From the NCBI RefSeq assembly GCF_037975245.1, contig NC_092571.1, positions 2,710,501 to 2,774,500 on the forward strand: 64,000 nucleotides of DNA. The letters run 5' to 3'. The position numbers and the translations under genes are program-made. This DNA comes from Apostichopus japonicus. Lineage: Eukaryota > Echinodermata > Holothuroidea > Aspidochirotida > Stichopodidae. The notes below the pieces were generated by a model that saw nothing but the letters and a program-made list of their open reading frames with translations, had not been told where the DNA came from and did no database searches. Below, piece by piece: positions 22,830-34,498 of this stretch. Each line of letters opens with the position of its first letter. The first letter of the stretch is position 1.

Positions 22830-25800
22830 CGCCACCCCACCATCCTTCACTCTATTACTTACCCGCCATTTACAAAACGTACACGTCCTTGGATACCAAC
22901 ACAACGCTACCCAGTACACTTTCGATTTATAGTGTGTCTCTTCAAAAGGAGTTCCTATTCTTTCCGTCCGCCGTCTTAGGCTGGAGACTAATTCTTTCTG
23001 GTAAGTGAAGTCTATGATCAATTTCATTGTATAGAAGCCATTTAAAACCCGTAGGGAGGGGCTGTTTTGCCAATATGACAACCCCTTACCCACCTATAAC
23101 CGCCCCTCTAGTCGAAAAACCTAAACCTCTCTGATTTTGACATAGACATTAATGACTGGATCCCTGTACAAAAATAGTAGAAAAAGACAACGTCCAAACT
23201 CTGTTGAAATAAACCCATCTCCTAACTCCAAACCAACCACCAAAAAGTCCGCCCAAAATTTAAAGAAGCTAAAACTGAAGCTAATAACAAACAACAAGAA
23301 CAAAGAACTTACGCGAACGTAACCAAATCTACCCCTAAAGTTGAAATAACAAATAAAATCGCCACTGAAGAAAAACTTAATATCACAACCTTTGTAATTG
23401 AATTAGTACAATATACCTTTCAAAAAGCCGACATTAATATCATATCCGACGACCTTGCCAGTTATGCCACCGTGTTAACACTAAAACACCTAAACTTAAA
23501 TATCCCAGAAACTGTAATTATGGAATGTCTCCACCAACCTTCAATATTTAGCCCTCCTCAATCACCTACATGACAAGCACACTCCCTCCTTCGGTCAAGT
23601 TCCTCCACCTAAACATCAACAGTATCCTTCCAAAATTAAGCCTCCTACTTAGTAAATTCACCAACCACTCCCCGGATATCATTTCGTTAAACGAAACTAT
23701 ACTAAATATAAATCCCCACCTTAGCATCCCTGGTTACCAAACTTTCAGACACGATATCTCTCGCTCTATGGGAGGAGTACTTATTGATGAAAAAAACAAC
23801 CTCAAAGCCACCCTCCCCAAACCCAACCCAAACAAACAATTAAACAATTGAAATTGTACTTTAAAGAGACAATAAACCTCTCCACATTATTAGCTATTAT
23901 AGTCCCCAAATGAGCCCATATCCACAATAAAAAAAAGTTCTAATAAAAACACAATACTACTAGGAGATCTAAATGCCCACCACATCATTTTTGGTAGCAC
24001 CAAAATATCTGAAAAAGGCATATCCCTTTTAGAAATATGTGATAAACACAACTTAACAATAATTAACCAAAATACCAAAACTAGGATAAACCCAATAAAC
24101 AATAATACTGAACTACTTGGCTACGCCATAACCTCAAACCACCTTGCAACTAGAACTCTTTCGATTCAAATCCTAGAAGATGACCTAATCAGTGACCAAT
24201 TTCCACTGCTTTTTGAGCTAGACATAAACCTCAGTCGCATCCAAAATAACGAATTAACGTATAATTACAATAAAACAGACTGGACATTTAAAAAGGAACT
24301 TGTAACAAATTACACTATCCCCAATTACTACAACAACAAGCTAAATTACATCGGCATATATTGTGACAGCATTGCCCAACATATCTTCAATACCTTCAAA
24401 AAACACTGCCCCTTAAAAACAAAACAGAAATCGAAAACTAAATAGGAATATTCTTACACCAATTAACTCAGACGTTGCCTACATAGAACCTATATGATCT
24501 CCCCAGATCTAACTCTAAAATTCCAAATTAACCAACTTAAAAAACAAATAAATAGACAATTATCTGCGGTCGACCAAAACTGAATCCAAAACAAATGCGA
24601 TTCAATCATTAATGACAAAAACCCAAAACACTTTTGGAAAAATTTAAAAAATATCACAAACCCATTACAACCCCAAACACAGGTAAAACAGACCAATGCC
24701 TTAGAGATAAAGTAGGTAACCTGATCACAAAAACTCAAGACCAAATAAAGCTTATTGAATCGTACTTGAAAACTATATTCAATATCTTAGATGGCCCTCC
24801 ATACAAAAACAGATTCCAACACGAAATAGACCGTACAATTATCTGTAATGCAACCAGCTTTATCCCTGACTTCTAAGGATGTCTCAACAAAAACATCCCT
24901 CTACTCAGAGAAATAGATATAAACGATTGGTATAGTGCCACTAAATATGCAAAAATGCCTCCTTCCCTGGTCTTGACAACATAAATGACCTAATGCTAAA
25001 AGATTCCCCTCCGTCGGCCTCCGATATTCATTAACTCTCATATTTTCCCATGATTTAACAAACTCCTTAGACTGTAGAAATCCGCCAAAATAATTTTAAT
25101 ACCGAAACTAAAAGACACACCAAAATTCAAAACTATCGACCAATTAGTCTCCTACCAGCCTTAGGTAAGATTTTCGAAAGAATTATGGATAGCCGCACCA
25201 GAACCCACCTAGAGCAAAATAATCACTTTGCCAGTATCAATCAGGCTAATTCTGCACAAACAAATCTACAATAAACCAAACTTTCAGCCTGTCCAAAGAA
25301 ATTTGCATCGGCTTCATTAAAAAAACATGGTACCACTGCCCTATTCCTTGATGCCGAAAAGGCTTTCGACAAAACTTGGCACAACGGCATAAGAATTTAA
25401 CTACTTAACTTTAATCTCCCCTCCAATACTACCAGACTTCTTTCCTCTTTCCTTAGTGAGTGCAATGCAAAAATATGCTACAAAAACCAACAATAAAAAA
25501 TTATTCCACTTCGTGCAGGTACTCCACAGGGCGCTGTTCTCAGCCCCCTACACCCTATTTGTTAATGATTTGAACATCCCCCCTCTATCTAAATGCAACT
25601 ATAGTCAGTACACTGACGACATATCTATTTGGAGCACCAGTAAAGATATCTATATGACGGAACTAAATACTAAAAAAGCAATTACACATCTCGAAAATTG
25701 GTGCTCGGTGTGGAGAACCAAAAGAAATCCCTCAAAATCTAACTTAGCCAATTTCTCCATAATAAACTCAAAATACCATAACTATATTTCCAAAATTAAT

Positions 25801-26765
25801 CTTTTCAACACCTCATTCACTGCTACTCCTAATGCAATTCTCGGTACCACTTTTGTTAGCAAATTATTGTTTAATCTACATTGTTACAGAACTGCAGGAC
25901 GCTGCTGGTCTCAACTTAAATCCATTCAAATCCTCTCACACAAATATAACTTCCCTCCGAAAACCATTATCCAAATCTCTAAATCCAAAGTAAAACTGAT
26001 TCTCAGTTACGGGAGCATCTCCCTGCTTACCATCTCTAATCCCAATAAACAAATTTTAAACAGAATCCACACCGCAGCTTATCAACTCGTACTCAAATTC
26101 CCTACCTATATTGCTACTTTGTACGTTCTCCATGCAGGAAACACAAAATCTACTTTCACCAGACTTGAAGAATTCAACACCAAGTTATACAAAAACAACC
26201 TCGAGAACGACCCTTTGCTTGAAGACCTCCCCCCTGAAATACAAAGTCGCAAAAACTCACTACCCAAAAACCAAACCCTTTCTGTATTCACAATTGTTAC
26301 GACTTAAAGTCTCATTCCATTAAAAAAAATCCTTTACTAAATGGGTCTAGGCCAGACTCCAAGTATACTTATATATACAGAACAAAACAAACAACTCCAA
26401 CAATGACCGATTAAAACATAAAGTAGCTACCACTCCCTTACCAAACAATAGAAACCACAACCACTCCCTACCCAAACAATAGAAACCACTCCGTCTCCAC
26501 AATCCTCAGTACTTAAAAAATTCCTCTCCTTTAGAAATCCCTACCTAATTGGCTCTTCGACTCCGACCTCGGGTATGATTATGGCCATCCTGTCCAATGT
26601 AAATATATAAGACTTCATTTACCAGCAATTCCCTGACTGAACATAGAAAACATAAGAAGAAAAATGTCTATTCTATAAAAACAAACTTATTATCCCCTGT
26701 AGGACCTCTCGCCAGGTCGACCAGGGGTTAAACTCCATTTGATTCTATATCAACAACAACAAAAA
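22830..26765 (+). mobile_element. Decayed two-ORF non-LTR retrotransposon (Jockey/I-like LINE)
   Basis: ORF1 remnants (about 23200-23573) include RTYANVTKSTPKVEITNKI. Its stop overlaps the ORF2 start in ATGA at 23570-23573. ORF2 begins SVKFLHLNINSILPKLSLLL with PDIISLNET, an APE-type endonuclease. Further fragments include LLGDLNAHHIIFG and SDQFPLLFEL (about 23950-24220). The reverse transcriptase part includes NYRPISLLPALGKIFERIMD, ALFLDAEKAFDKTWH, GTPQGAVLSPL and YTDD (canonical YADD or FADD) near 25610. Stops and frameshifts break the frame many times. The 3' end carries CAACAACAACAAAAAC near 26751. The 5' border is uncertain. It lies in an intron of the SRP68 candidate. Confidence 0.82.
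25456..26307 (+). pseudogene. 3' half of LINE ORF2 (end of reverse transcriptase and C-terminal region)
   Basis: The longest surviving frame of the element, 283 residues. It includes LFVNDLNIPPLSKCNYSQYT, then DD and WSTSKDIYMTELNTKKAI, with SVWRTKRNPSKSNLANFSII as the 'W.LKxNPxKSxxi' motif after the catalytic site. A C-terminal stretch resembles the region after the RT in Jockey-like elements. The catalytic core lies split between this frame and others upstream, so the protein is not functional. Confidence 0.75.
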
Positions 26766-26999
26766 CAAAACTTTTACTCAAATTAAAAAAATGGTAACTG
26801 ATTTAATTTATTTCATTTAATTTATTTATTTTTGTTCTATCTTAACATAAGTATGACATATGACATAGAAGGAGATAAGAAACAGAACTTGTGAAAGGAA
26901 GTGTACTAAAAAACCCTATAGGGCTTGTCGGGTAGTGACACTCCCTAAAAAACTTAATGTGGAAGACATGATTAGATTTTGGTTTCATTTAATCGATAG

Positions 27000-28572
27000 G
27001 TGGAGGTAGAGGAATTGGACACTCTTGCGCAAGATATCAACGGCTTGAAGTACTCTGCTCAGGTGGCCTCCATTCTAGGTATGTACTTATAATAATATAA
27101 TAATAATCATAATCATGATAATAATCAATTTACTGTGTTTGGAAATAAACTTTTTGCTGCTTTGGATGAAGATTAAGGATTCTTGTTTTTCAAAAGGCAA
27201 AATGCAAGATGGACTATATATGAAAGGATGAATACCAAAAAATTAAGAAAAGAAATTGGGTGGGGGGAGGGGCGAATTAGGCAGAGACCATCATGCTACT
27301 ACCCTGTTAATTTTGTGTAGGACCCGGGTTTAATTTAAAAGGAAGAAATCCCTTTAGTACCCTTAAGTTTCTGAAAGGTTTCTTCTTTGGGATAACCGTG
27401 GAGAGACATATCAATGTTCTCTTTTGGGTCTGATCATCAGGAAAATGCAGATTAAACTGCTGTGTCCATTTGGAACCTGGGAATTGAACCCCTGCTACTG
27501 GGACAAATGTTTTCCATCAGAGCATAGACAATGATTCAGAGAAATATGGCCTTTATATTAATAATCTGTTGTTTTCTTTCCCAAATTTTTCTCTTTGGTT
27601 AAACAATGAGTGAAAAAATTCATTCGGTTGGAAGCAGCACCGCCCTTCTTTCACCCCTTTTTTTTTTGGGGGGGGGGAGACCTATTAGCCCTTAGGGTCT
27701 GAAAATATTACAATAGGATTATTGTGGTGGACAGGACAGACGACAGTTATTTTTGATCGTAGCTGAATGTATGATGTCCAGGGATCACAAGGAAGTATCA
27801 AAAGCCTGAGCAAAAATGCCTTTTTTTTTTGTACTATCGAAATTTGTCAGAATAAAGAAATTGAAAGCCAAAATAAAAAGAGTTTATCTGGCCTTGTAGA
27901 CTGCGATTGAACCAGTCTCTGTCTTCTACAAATAATAGAAAGTGGGTATCCATTTCTGTTTGTGACAGCAAAAAAGTGACTGCAAATTATCAAGTTTTTG
28001 TAAACTTTCTCTATTCAGGGATTCAAATCTCAAATTCCACTCAAATATACCCCCTACTTATGAACTGTCAGGTAGCTCAAGCTGACAAACTTACTACAAA
28101 AATGAGAATAGGCCTTATGTGGTTCCTAATTGAATGACATTTCTCACAATTAATTTAATTGACTTTCCCCACCCTTCAACTACTCTCACCCATAGAGAAT
28201 ACCCTCCACCCAAGAATACTTCAAAAAAAAAAAGGCCATGGCTTACCAAGAACCTCTTTGCGTTAATTTTCAGATTCCAATGAACCTTCTATCAGCAAAG
28301 GAATGGCGCAACTCGGTCTAAAGGACAATCGACCGCTGGTGGAAAGGCTGGATTGGTACAACGCCAACCAGCCGGACCTGGCCGCCAAGCCCAACTTCAC
28401 GGCATTCCCACCAGACTCTAAGCCGTCACCGTGCAAACCGCTCCTCTTTGACATAGCTCTGAACCATATAGAGTTACCCTCCTTGGACGAGAAACTGGAA
28501 CAGAATAAATCGGCCGCGCAGGGGGGTCTAGGTGGGTTCCTGCGTGGATGGTGGAGCGGGGGTGAAAAGTAA
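27000..28572 (+). CDS. SRP68: SRP68, last two exons (signal recognition particle subunit 68)
   Basis: Exon 27000-27078 encodes VEVEELDTLAQDINGLKYSA and QVASIL. It splices in phase 1 to exon 28274-28572, which encodes SNEPSISKGMAQLGLKDNRP, LVERLDWY, then FPPDSKPSPCKPLLFDIALN and LPSLDEKLEQ, ending at TAA 28570-28572. The segments 'DNxPLVER', 'CKPLxFDxALN' and 'DEKLEQ' are hallmark SRP68 C-terminal sequence, where the protein binds SRP72. SRP68 with SRP72 forms the S-domain heterodimer on SRP RNA and acts in cytosolic targeting of nascent chains to the ER. The tail here (GFLRGWWSGGEK) is slightly different from the vertebrate GYIKGIFGFRS. Upstream exons are missing or not recognised. Confidence 0.85.
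27079..28273 (+). other. Intron of SRP68
   Basis: Bounded by gtatgt at 27079 and ttttcag at 28273. Contains a weak tRNA-like segment on the minus strand near 27455-27530 (tgggaattgaacccctgctac) and otherwise nothing notable. Confidence 0.6.
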
Positions 28573-30420
28573 CTCTCGATTTGCCACATTGAGGAAAAAG
28601 GATCCAAAAATAGCATCTCTCCGGGATCAAATGTGATCCCCAGTGGGAATGTCAGCAGGCGAATAAGAGTGATATCCTTTACCAACCATGTTATTTTTCC
28701 ATTTTTACTCTCTTCCTTGGTCTTCGTTGTTACAGTATGTATGTGTTGGCATTATACAGTTACATGATTATATCTGCATGTATTGCATGTCGTGGTTCCA
28801 GGTGCATTCAGGTGAGGCACCCACAGATTGATATATCACATTTCGTAAACATCCATGATAAGACCACAGGAATGACACTCGTCAGGTCAAATGGGCTAGT
28901 CCAGGTTATTTGGAACTTCAAATCGGTGGAACTCCTTCACCCTTAATCTGCGTCCGTGAGGTCTTTTGTCTACATAAGCCGGTAGTATTTGGGAGGGCTC
29001 TCACTCTTCTCCTGCATGTGCTGTCATCATCTTTTATTTAAGTTTTATTTGATTTTATTTGATATTTTTAGTAGAGAAAACTACACCTTGTTGCAATGCA
29101 AACACAAAGATGGGGGAAGGCCAAAAAGAATAACACTCACTTTTTTAACGTGGCTTGGCAAAAAAAAATTTGAAGAATATTCAAAATGGGAATTGGAATT
29201 TTATATATTTTGGATTTGGTGTTTGTGTGTTAATCTCGTTTAGAGAAAAAGAAGAAAAAACAGCATCTTTATTTGATGGGGCTTTAAAGTTTTAAAAATT
29301 GGTTCCGGTTGTTGATTTCTTGGTCTACAAACATTGTGGTGCTTGACCGACTGACACTTTATGGGGATGTTAAGGTGACTGAATTTGATATTGGCAGGAG
29401 TAATGGATGGTAGTTGGAAGGACCAGGGTTGGGGGGAGGGGTGGTGAGGCGAAGGATCGAAGAGGAGAAATGAAATTGTTGAAAGTGAAGAGGGAGAATC
29501 TTTGAATTGAATTTTCAGGTTGCAGTAGCACAGGTTTTACTGATAAGGCTATATTTAAAGAAACTTTCAATAATGCACTCTTCGTGTATATAATTTGGGG
29601 TGTGGTAGTCGGAGCGAGAGGGGTGGGGGCGTGATTGAGACGGCAATGAAAGGGATCAACCTTTCCACATTAATGTTGTTTGTGCTATGGTAGTATCGTC
29701 TCCTTTTTCAAACTGGAGTTATCTGAAACTAATTTAAAATAAGGTTTAATTAATAAATGAAAGTTAAAGAAAATGATATTGATGGTAGCAGGTACATGGT
29801 ATTGTAAACTGAATCATCAATCAGCCATTGAAGGCCAACTCCTTTTTATTGGTAACTTGTTGCCAAGCAAACCTATGGATTCAAGCCCTGTCTGGCTTAA
29901 GTAAGATGGGGTTATTATTTTTATCTAGGAGAAATTTATTCGTTTTCCCCTCATGTGAAAATGGTCTTCCAAATGTTTAAAAAATGTCCAAAAAATGTAC
30001 TGGTGTGAATTGGATAGCCACCTGGTGTGAAGTAAAAAGGCCATAGGGCTTATCCCGTATGTACATGTGACTGCTTAGTATCATTAAATGACTGCCCTCC
30101 AGGCTGATATTATAAATAATAGAAACATTATAGAAACTAACTGTCTGTTGTCACCCAACCATCTCAATAGTAGATGCAGGTATCACTAAGAATGTTTATG
30201 AAATATGTATTGCATGTTTTGATAAGTATTTGCATAATAATTTGATAAGGGATAACCTGTTTCTGGACAGGTAGTTAAAGGATATTAACTGTGGTGGGAG
30301 GGATGAAGAAACCTCCTGTCCATGAACTGATTTGTCATTAAAAAAAAAAAAAAAAGTCATTTCCAAGTATCACTCTTTTTTTTCTTCCTTTTACTGAAGT
30401 ATTGTAAAAGGAAAAGCAGA
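28573..30420. other. Intergenic stretch after SRP68, including its 3'UTR
   Basis: No credible coding region. No clear AATAAA signal close to the stop was identified with confidence. Short simple runs only. Confidence 0.45.
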
Positions 30421-30490
30421 GGTTGAGTTTGAGCCAGGGACCTTGAGATGCAAAAGCAAAAGTCTTTACCACTAGACCATTAGGTGGGTC
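30420..30490 (-). other. tRNA-like sequence (A and B boxes), probably SINE or tRNA pseudogene
   Basis: The minus strand shows TGGTCTAGTGGTAAAG (A-box/D-arm like, as in Glu/Gln/Asp tRNAs) and GGCTCAAACTCAACC (B-box like) about 40 bases apart. Acceptor and T stems do not pair fully. Confidence 0.5.
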
Positions 30491-30579
30491 TCTATTATCA
30501 GAAGTTTTTCAAATATTTAAAGATCCTGCTGTTTGGACTTAGTCGTTTTTTCAAAACATTTTCTCCACTACTCCTCCCC

Positions 30580-30840
30580 CCTGACTGGCTATTAGCTAGT
30601 CAGGGGGGAGGGGTGGCGGCGAACTCCACTTGTCCAGGCTTAAACCTTGTCAGGGGGAGGGGTGGCGGCGAACTCCACTTGTCCGCGCCTTTACCTTGTC
30701 AGGGGGAGGGGTGGAGGCGACCTCACCTTATCCACGCCTTTCCCCTGTCTCCCCTTCGGTACTCACCTTATCCACCTGTCAGGAGGAGGGGGACCACCCG
30801 CCTTCGGGATTCACCTTTTCCACAAGTCAGAACTCCTTTT
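30580..30840. repeat. 62-bp GC-rich tandem repeat, about four copies
   Basis: Units contain gtcagggggaggggtggcgg followed by cgaactccacttgtcc and a variable tail. The first three are close copies (from 30598, 30648 and 30698); the last ones, from about 30745, are divergent. Three frames are open only because of repeat composition. Confidence 0.8.
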
Positions 30841-30847
30841 GCAAATA

Positions 30848-30918
30848 CTCACCTGGGACTTGAACCGATGCAATCCAAACCAATCGCTTACTGAACGATG
30901 GAGCTACCAATCACACCA
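30848..30918 (-). other. tRNA-like sequence with B box
   Basis: The minus strand reads TGATTGGTAGCTCCATCG and, later, GGTTCAAGTCCCAGG, matching A and B boxes at tRNA spacing. T-stem pairing is incomplete, so it is a pseudogene or SINE head. Confidence 0.5.
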
Positions 30919-31010
30919 TTTCGGTTCCCTCTGGAAAAACTTCGTTTCTTATATTTATACTTCCACTCCCTCCAGAAGGTAGAAAAGTAAAAGGCTCTGT
31001 TTGGACATGA

Positions 31011-32410
31011 ACGGCAGACATGATGCTCTGTCTGGGGTTCGAACCGGAGACATGGAGTTTGTCTGTCTCTCCAGTCCAGAGCACTACCAACTGCGCCACT
31101 AGAACTGTTAAGAATTAATGCTCGTTTCTAATATTTAAACTTCAGAGTCCAGAATGGATTCAGGAAAAGAGCAGAAAATTAAAATGCTCTGTCTGGGGTT
31201 CGAACCGGAGACATGGAGTTTGTCTGTGTCTCTCCAGTCCAGAGCACTACCAACTGCGCCACTTGAACTGTTGAGAATTAATGCTCGTTTCTAATATTTA
31301 AACTTCCAAGTTCAGAATGGAATCAGTAAAAGAGCAAAGATTTAAAATGCTCTGTCTGGGGATCGAACCGGAGACATGGAGTTTGTCTGTCTCTCCAGTC
31401 CAGAGCACTACCAACTGCGCCACTAGAACTGTTGAGAATTAATGCTCGTTTCTAATATTTAAACTTCAAAGTTCAGAATGGAATCAGGAAAAGAGCAGAA
31501 AATCAAAATGCTCTGTCTGGGGTTCGAACCTGAGACATGGAGTTTGTCTGTGTCTCTCCAGTCCAGAGCACTACCAACTGCGCCACTAGAACTGTTAAGA
31601 ATTAATGCTCGTTTCTAATATTTAAACTTCAGAGTCCAGAATGGAATCAGTAAAAGAGCAGAAAATCAAAATGCTCTGTCTGGGGTTCGAACCGGAGACA
31701 TGGAGTTTGTCTGTGTCTCTCCAGTCCAGAGCACTACCAACTGCGCCACTTGAACTGTTGAGAATTAATGCTCGTTTCTAATATTTAAACTTCAAAGTTC
31801 AGAATGGAATCAGTAAAAGAGCAAAAATTTAAAATGCTCTGTCTGGGGTTCGAACCTGAGACATGGAGTTTGTCTGTCTCCAGTCCAGAGCACTACCAAC
31901 TGCGCCACTAGAACTGTTAAGAATTAATGCTCGTTTCTAATATTTAAACTTCAGAGTCCAGAATGGAATCAGTAAAAGAGCAAAAATTCAAAATGCTCTG
32001 TCTGGGGTTCGAACCGGAGACATGGAGTTTGTCTGTGTCTCTCCAGTCCAGAGCACTACCAACTGCGCCACTTGAACTGTTGAGAATTAATGCTCGTTTC
32101 TAATATTTAAGTTTCAGAGTTCAGAATGGAATCAGTAAAAGAGCAAAAATTTAAAATGCTCTGTCTGGGGTTCGAACCTGAGACATGAAATTGTCTGTCT
32201 CTCCAGTCCAGAGCACTATCAATTGCGCCACTAGAACTGTTAAGAATTATTGCTCGTTTCTAATATTTAAACTTCAGAGTCCAGAATGGAATCAGTAAAA
32301 GAGCAAAAAATCAAAATGCTCTGTCTGGGGATCGAACCGGAGACATGGAGTTTGTCTGTCTCTCTCAGTTACAGAGCACTACCAACTGCGACACTAGAAC
32401 TGTCGAGAAT
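31011..32410 (-). repeat. Tandem array of nine 160-bp units, each with a tRNA-like (pol III) core
   Basis: GTTCGAACC (GATCGAACC in two units) recurs near 31037, 31198, 31360, 31521, 31681, 31841, 32001, 32169 and 32331, about 160 bp apart. On the minus strand each unit has TGGCGCAGTTGGTAGTGC (A box and D arm), about 30 nt later GGTTCGAACCCCAGA (B box), then a TTTT run. Flanks (CTGATTCCATTCTGAACTTT, TATTAGAAACGAGCATTAAT) repeat too, so whole units were amplified in tandem. Acceptor and T stems are degenerate, arguing against ordinary tRNA genes. Two decayed units follow, at about 32450-32560 and 32640-32720. Confidence 0.85.
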
Positions 32411-33278
32411 TAATGCTCGTTTCTAATATTAGGAGGCAAATAAATAGAAAATCAAATGCATCCTCTGGTGTTTGAGCTCAAGACAAGGAGTTTGTCTCAT
32501 TTTTTCAGTTTATTGACAATTTCTTTGTACAAAACAATTATAAATATGCAAAATTATACAACATAACAACTGCGCCACAGTAACTGTTTATTGAGAAATG
32601 ATAGGCTTTTCTAATATTTTAACTGCAAAATGAGGAAAAGAAATCAATAAATCCTCTTGGAGTTGAATTCTAGACAAAGAGTTTGTCTTACTTTCTATAC
32701 ATAGCACTAACCACTGTTCCTGTTTAGAAATAATAATAATTTATTTATTTGATTTGATTTATTTTGTTTTTTTCACGTGCAAATATACAATGTGAAAGGA
32801 AGTCTTCTATAAAGCATACAATAGCTTAATAATGTAGAAGAATCCCTGAAGAAAGAAAAGAGATATGATAAGTGATATGATAAGTATTATTTTCTTTCAG
32901 TTTAGTGACAATGTCAGTGATGAATATGACTTATGAAACTCAGACGTCGCCTACGTAGAACTTGTATTATATCATCTCCCGAGACCCAACTTTAAAAACC
33001 CAAATTAACCAACTTAACTAGCAATAAACAGACAAATATTGGCGGATGTACATTACCACGTCCAAAACAACTACGATTCAATCATTAATGATAAAAACCC
33101 GAAACACTTTTGGAAAATTTAACAACAAAAAAATCATTAACCCCATTACAACCCCAAACACAGGTAAAACAGACCAAGGCATTAGAGATAACGTAGGTAA
33201 CCTCATCACAAAAACCCAAGACCAAATAAAGCTAATTGAATCGTATTTTAAAAGTATATTCAACATCTTCGATGGCCC

Positions 33279-33757
33279 CAGGGGCGTAGCGAGCGGGGGG
33301 GGGGTGTGGGGGGTGTCACACCCCCCAATAATTTGGTCGCTGTCGGCAAATTTTGGGTCTGTCGGCAAAAGGAGAAAAGGTGAAGAGAGCGGAAGGGGAA
33401 GAAAGAAGGAAAGCTGAATAGAAAAAGGAGAACGGGAGCTTCTTCCGTGCCAAATTTGACTTAAAATATGCACCAGATTGCATCTAAGGACGTTCAAACT
33501 AATTTTTCCAAAGGGGAGGGGTAGACCCCCTACCCCTCCCCCATTTCAGTCACCACTTCCAGATCCGTCGGCAAATCAAATTTGACTTAAAATATACATC
33601 AGATTGCATCTAAGGGCGTTTCAAAACTAAAAATTAGACCCCTACCCCATTTCAGTCACCACTTCCAGATCCGTCGGCAAATCAAATTTGACTTAAAATA
33701 TGCACCAGATTGCATCTAAGGACGTTTCAAAACTAAAAAAATTGCCAAAGGGGAGGG
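33279..33757. mobile_element. MITE-like insertion with an internal 125-bp triplication
   Basis: The left end CAGGGGCGTAGCGAGCGGGG is a typical hAT-MITE end and interrupts the LINE after gatggccc. Inside, a block with cagattgcatctaagg and gtcggcaaatcaaatttgac occurs three times. The right border has no clear inverted repeat, and about 20 bp of LINE sequence is missing, so one end was lost. Confidence 0.6.
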
Positions 33758-33843
33758 GGAACACGAAATAGACCGTACAATTATCAGTAATGCAACCAGC
33801 TTTAACCCCAACCCCTTAGGATGTCTCAACGAAAACATCCCTC

Positions 33844-34498
33844 CAAGGGCGGTGGAACCGGGGGGAGGCACAGGGGGCAGGTGCTCCCCCACTTTTCCTC
33901 AGGTTAAAGATGTGCCCTTTTTCTACATAAAAATTGAGGTGTCTCAAGTTAGCAAGAGGCCAGGAAACCAGAATGAACACTCGGGAAGGGCCGTTTCCGG
34001 CCATCTGAGGGGTTTGTAAAACCGAAAATTTTCTTATACGCTCCGCGCCAACCGATGGTGGCGCTCCGCTCAGATAGTCGTGCATACAACTTTGCAAATC
34101 CTGGCTACGCCCCTGACTTTTAATGAATTTCTGTGGGTCAAATTAAAGCTATTTCGAATGGAAAAAAAATTGTTAAGATATTAACAAGAAATAAACTCTA
34201 GTTCGGAAGATTCCTACATTAGCAACTAGCATGATTTCACCTCATTTTGTCTCAAAAGAAAACTTGTTCCTTGTTCCCCAATTTGCACATCGGATATTGC
34301 AGTGCTAGTATGCATTTTTCTTTGAGGGGGGGGGGGGGGACGTTGATGGAGTGATGTGTATACACAAATATGATAATTCAATAAGAGTTATAAAGGGTAC
34401 TAAATATCAGGCTGCATCAGTCCAATCGAATTTCTGCAAAGTGCCCTTTGATGTCGGTGCCCCCCCCCCCCAGATTAAAAGTGCTTCCGCCGCCCTTG
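33844..34498. mobile_element. hAT-type MITE, 655 bp, nested in the LINE, perfect 8-bp TSD
   Basis: Ends CAAGGGCGGTGGAACC and CTTCCGCCGCCCTTG are inverted repeats. The TSD catccctc is at 33836-33843 and 34499-34506, and the two LINE flanks join without loss compared with the first LINE copy. An internal CTGGCTACGCCCCTG (34101-34115) is the end of another MITE type, so the element may be composite. Confidence 0.88.

Noticed and set aside
30484-30982. Three overlapping plus-strand frames of 77-136 residues
   Set aside because: They cover the GC-rich 62-bp tandem repeat and a tRNA-like segment; openness reflects composition.
31011-32410. Array as a CRISPR-like or functional tRNA cluster
   Set aside because: Whole 160-bp units are duplicated (no unique spacers), and acceptor and T stems do not pair as in true tRNAs.
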